NCBI GenBank assembly: GCA_013820975.1
Contig: JACDHQ010000125.1
Location: 1-6,488 of the forward strand
DNA: 6,488 nucleotides
Source of the DNA: Gemmatimonadaceae bacterium
GTDB lineage: Bacteria > Gemmatimonadota > Gemmatimonadetes > Gemmatimonadales > Gemmatimonadaceae
Direction: 5' to 3'
Shown: piece after piece, positions 4,457-6,488 of the stretch
How the letters are laid out: each line of letters starts with the position of its first letter
How positions within the stretch are numbered: the first letter of the stretch is position 1
Notes under the pieces: model-generated
What the model saw: only the letters and a program-made list of their open reading frames with translations
What the model was told of the DNA's origin: nothing
Database searches by the model: none
Program-made: the position numbers and the translations under genes

Positions 4457-6201
4457 GAGTGCACGGTGGTGAGAGGTTTGTCTGCCGTACGCGGCACGAC
4501 CACGGTAAAGCGCGTGCCCTGCGCGCTGGAGTCGACGAGCACGAAGCCGCGATGCGCCTCGATTGCGCGGTGCACGACGGCGAGCCCCAGCCCGCTGCCA
4601 CCGGGCTTCGTCGTGAAGAAGGGATCGAACAGCCGCTCGCGGATCTCCATCGGGATCCCCGCCCCCGAGTCGCTCACGCGGATGGCGACGGCATCGCGCG
4701 GCGCGCGAATGCCGCCCGGCACCCGCTCGGCGCGCGTTGGATCACCGACGGTGACCGTGACGCATCCGCCGGCCGGCGTCGCCTGCACCGCGTTCAACAG
4801 CAGGTTGAAGACGGCGCGGTGCAGCAGGTCATCGTCGCCGTCGACGGTCAGGCCGTCGTCGGCGGCGATCTCGCACTTGAGGGTCACGCCGTCGAGCCGA
4901 TCGGGATGCGCCTCGACCAGCCGCACCGCCCCGGTCACGAGTTGGCGCACGTCCACCGGCTCGCTCCGCGCGACGCGCACGCGGGCGAAGTCGAGGAACT
5001 CCGAGAGGAGCCGCGACAGCCGGTCGCTCTCGCGGAGCACGAGGCTCGCGAGCGTCTGCTCGTCGTCGCTCGCGCGCGGCATCTTCGAGAGCTGCTCGAC
5101 CGCGCTGCGGATCGACGCCAGCGGATTCTTGATCTCGTGCGCGAGGGATGCACTGAGCTCCGCGACGCCCTCGAGGCGCTGGGTGCGCAGCCGGAGCTGC
5201 TCGAGGCGCTTCAGGTCGGAGATGTCCTGGAAGATGGCGGTTGCGGTGCGCGCGGCGGGCGTTCCGCTCTTGTCGGGACGCTCCACGTAGGTCGTGGTGA
5301 TGCCGATCGGGAATCGGCGCGCCCCATCGGTGACGGTCGCCTCGCCGCGCGTCGTCCGGGTGCCCTGGCGCGCTGCATCCTCCAGCGCCTGGGCAAGGTC
5401 CGGCGCCGCGCTCGCCAGGACCACCCCGATCGAGCGGCCGAGCTCCGCCTCGAGGGCGATGCCGAGGAGCTGGCCGGCGCTCGGGTTGGCGTAGACGAGC
5501 TGGCCGGCGGCGTCGATGGTGATCACCCCTGCCCTGATGTTGTGGAGGATGTCGGCGGCCTGGTGCCGTGCATGCGTGAGCGTCGCTGCCAGCTCCTCGC
5601 GGCCGACGCCCGCCTGTTGCAGCTTGGCGCCGATGGATGCGCTGCCGATGGCGACGACGGCGATGATCGACAGCTGGAGCCACACCGCGGCGCTGGGATC
5701 GCTGGCCTGCAGCCAGATCGCATCGGCGACATAGAGCGCGATCCCGAGGGCGGCGGTGAGCAATCCCCCGCCGGCCGGCTGGATGAGCGATGCGACGGCG
5801 ACGACCAGGATGTACAGCGCCGAGAATTGCGACGTGCCACCACCGGTGAGGTGCACCACCGCCGTGACGAGCACCATGTCGTACGCCGTCTGCAGGTACG
5901 AAAACGACGGGGTGATCGGCCGGCGATATATTTCCGTGTACCAGATGGAACTCAGGGTCCAGAGCGTCGTGATCGCGAACGCGACGGAAGCAACGAGGAG
6001 CTTCGACTGGTCGGCGTCCTTTTCCCAGACAAGGACGGCGGCGAGCAGGATCGCGGTGACGAGGACGGCGCGGCCCAGGTAGACCCAGCGCAGCAGACGG
6101 CGCGGGTCGAGGAATACCCGCAGAATCGGTTCGCTCGCGATCGGCGTGAGGCGCAGGGGAGGCTCGGGCTGTTGCAGAGTGCGGGAACGCCGGCGGCCCA
6201 T
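4453..6201 (-). CDS. pilS: PilS, membrane-bound sensor histidine kinase
   Basis: This 582-residue protein has about six hydrophobic helices in residues 35-195 (starting LRWVYLGRAVLVTAILLAAVL and ending LQLSIIAVVAIGSASIG) with short loops and no large periplasmic domain, as in PilS. A cytoplasmic PAS domain follows (about 212-325, VITIDAAGQLVYANPSAGQLL). HisKA carries the H-box SLAHEIKNPLASI with His355. The ATPase domain has the N box NLLLNAVQA (466-474, Asn470), G1 DSGAGI (511-516), F box FDPFF (525-529) and G2 GGSGLGL (534-540). All catalytic motifs are intact. The ATG at 6201 is the only start in frame: the upstream stop is at 6243-6241 with no other ATG between, and the ribosome-binding site is weak. 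The product should sit in the inner membrane and pass phosphate to PilR, whose gene overlaps its stop. In Pseudomonas, PilS senses the membrane pool of PilA; the same is inferred here. Confidence 0.9.
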   Translation of the reverse strand: MGRRRSRTLQQPEPPLRLTPIASEPILRVFLDPRRLLRWVYLGRAVLVTAILLAAVLVWEKDADQSKLLVASVAFAITTLWTLSSIWYTEIYRRPITPSFSYLQTAYDMVLVTAVVHLTGGGTSQFSALYILVVAVASLIQPAGGGLLTAALGIALYVADAIWLQASDPSAAVWLQLSIIAVVAIGSASIGAKLQQAGVGREELAATLTHARHQAADILHNIRAGVITIDAAGQLVYANPSAGQLLGIALEAELGRSIGVVLASAAPDLAQALEDAARQGTRTTRGEATVTDGARRFPIGITTTYVERPDKSGTPAARTATAIFQDISDLKRLEQLRLRTQRLEGVAELSASLAHEIKNPLASIRSAVEQLSKMPRASDDEQTLASLVLRESDRLSRLLSEFLDFARVRVARSEPVDVRQLVTGAVRLVEAHPDRLDGVTLKCEIAADDGLTVDGDDDLLHRAVFNLLLNAVQATPAGGCVTVTVGDPTRAERVPGGIRAPRDAVAIRVSDSGAGIPMEIRERLFDPFFTTKPGGSGLGLAVVHRAIEAHRGFVLVDSSAQGTRFTVVVPRTADKPLTTVHS

Positions 6202-6282
6202 CGATGCCGCGTTCTGCGGTATGGCATTTTGCCATACCTTTCATATGAACGTTGGACGACCTGATGGGACGGGGGTTTCAGC
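6202..6282. promoter_or_regulatory. Divergent promoter region between pilS and the CNNM gene
   Basis: This 81-base spacer must hold the promoters of both divergent genes unless transcription starts inside them. It is AT-richer than its surroundings and contains palindromes at 6218-6238 and 6240-6249. I could not find a convincing -35/-10 pair in either direction (TTGCCA at 6229-6234 has no matching -10 at 16-18 bases). Confidence 0.55.
6218..6249. repeat. Adjacent palindromes, candidate operator
   Basis: GGTATGGCA (6218-6226) and TGCCATACC (6230-6238) are perfect 9-bp inverted arms around TTT. One base further on, TTCATATGAA (6240-6249) is a perfect 10-bp palindrome, and AACGTT (6248-6253) overlaps its end. 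Two dyads side by side in a divergent spacer look like binding sites for a dimeric regulator; the regulator is unknown. A transcript hairpin is the alternative, without a T-tract long enough for a terminator on either strand. Confidence 0.6.
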
Positions 6283-6488
6283 TTGGCCGTTGAGCAAGGC
6301 GCGGAGCACGCGATCACGGCTGGCGGGATCGCATTCCGCCTGGCGGCCGTGGTGGTCCTCGTGCTCCTGAACGGGTTCTTCGTCGCGGCCGAGTTTGCGC
6401 TCGTGGCGGTCAGGCGGAGCCGGATCGACCAGATGGCGTCCGAGGGGGACGCCGGGGCCAAGGTCGTCAAGGCGGCCCTCAGGAACCT
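6283..6488 (+). CDS. CNNM/CorC-family (DUF21) membrane protein, 5' part
   Basis: The first 68 codons are visible and the gene runs off the right edge. The frame reads LAVEQGAEHAITAGG, then a hydrophobic helix with the DUF21 signature LNGFFVAAEFALVAVRRSRI (about 29-48) and DQMASEGDAGAKVVKAALRN. This matches the N-terminus of the HlyC/CorC, TlyC-like family of inner membrane proteins, which normally continue with two CBS domains and a CorC_HlyC domain. These are often annotated as hemolysins but are linked to magnesium or cobalt efflux or transport. The start is taken as TTG at 6283: a stop TGA lies in frame at 6262-6264, no ATG or GTG lies between, and the next GTG falls inside the helix. GGGGG (6271-6275) is a weak ribosome-binding candidate. 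It is divergent from pilS and has no evident link to pili. The family call is strong from the signature; the substrate is unknown. Confidence 0.85.
   Translation, partial: MAVEQGAEHAITAGGIAFRLAAVVVLVLLNGFFVAAEFALVAVRRSRIDQMASEGDAGAKVVKAALRN

Noticed and set aside
3410..5290. Long plus-strand open frame across pilR and pilS
   Set aside because: It is antisense to two genes with complete domain motifs, has low-complexity Arg/Ala/Ser composition and no recognisable domain; long antisense frames are expected in GC-rich coding DNA. The same holds for 4459-6264.
4829..6244. Alternative minus-strand frame starting at 6244 over pilS
   Set aside because: It is an Arg/Pro/His-rich shifted frame with no motif, while the pilS frame has all kinase motifs.
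1..6488. CRISPR array, tRNA, rRNA, insertion sequence or defence system
   Set aside because: No regularly spaced repeats, no RNA gene signature, no transposase, terminal repeats or attachment site seen; the window is an ordinary chromosomal pilus locus.

Overview
The window is high-GC bacterial DNA carrying a type IV pilus regulatory and (minor) pilin block, almost all on the minus strand. Read in transcription order (right to left) it holds pilS (membrane sensor kinase), pilR (sigma-54 response regulator), pilA (major pilin), then pilV-, pilW- and pilX-like minor pilin genes, the last running off the left edge. A divergent plus-strand gene at the right edge is the first 68 codons of a CNNM/CorC-type (DUF21) membrane protein. 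The organism is not certain. The GC-rich codon use, the short pilin with a C-terminal Cys pair, and the pilSR-pilA-pilVWX order fit Gemmatimonadota or a deltaproteobacterium-like lineage; I lean to Gemmatimonadota with modest confidence.

Layout: 1-984 pilX-like (partial, GTG start); 981-1823 pilW-like; 1817-2149 pilV-like; 2150-2338 leader plus a strong intrinsic terminator for pilA; 2339-2746 pilA; 2747-3082 a 336-base regulatory gap with a near-consensus sigma-54 promoter (2843-2858), a leader hairpin, a Shine-Dalgarno sequence inside a small hairpin, and a cluster of CGTCTCAC-type repeats further upstream; 3083-4456 pilR; 4453-6201 pilS; 6202-6282 a divergent intergenic spacer with two adjacent perfect palindromes; 6283-6488 the CNNM gene start.

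How it works together: PilS is expected to phosphorylate PilR. PilR carries every element needed to activate sigma-54 polymerase, and a -24/-12 element lies directly upstream of pilA, so the sensor, the regulator and the target promoter are all visible in one locus. pilV, pilW and pilX overlap one another (7 and 4 bases) and form a translationally coupled unit separated from pilA by a terminator, an arrangement that would give much more major pilin than minor pilins. The pathway itself is known. The less described parts are the non-coding elements: the candidate PilR enhancer repeats, the leader sequence shared by pilA and pilV, and the palindromes in the pilS/CNNM spacer.
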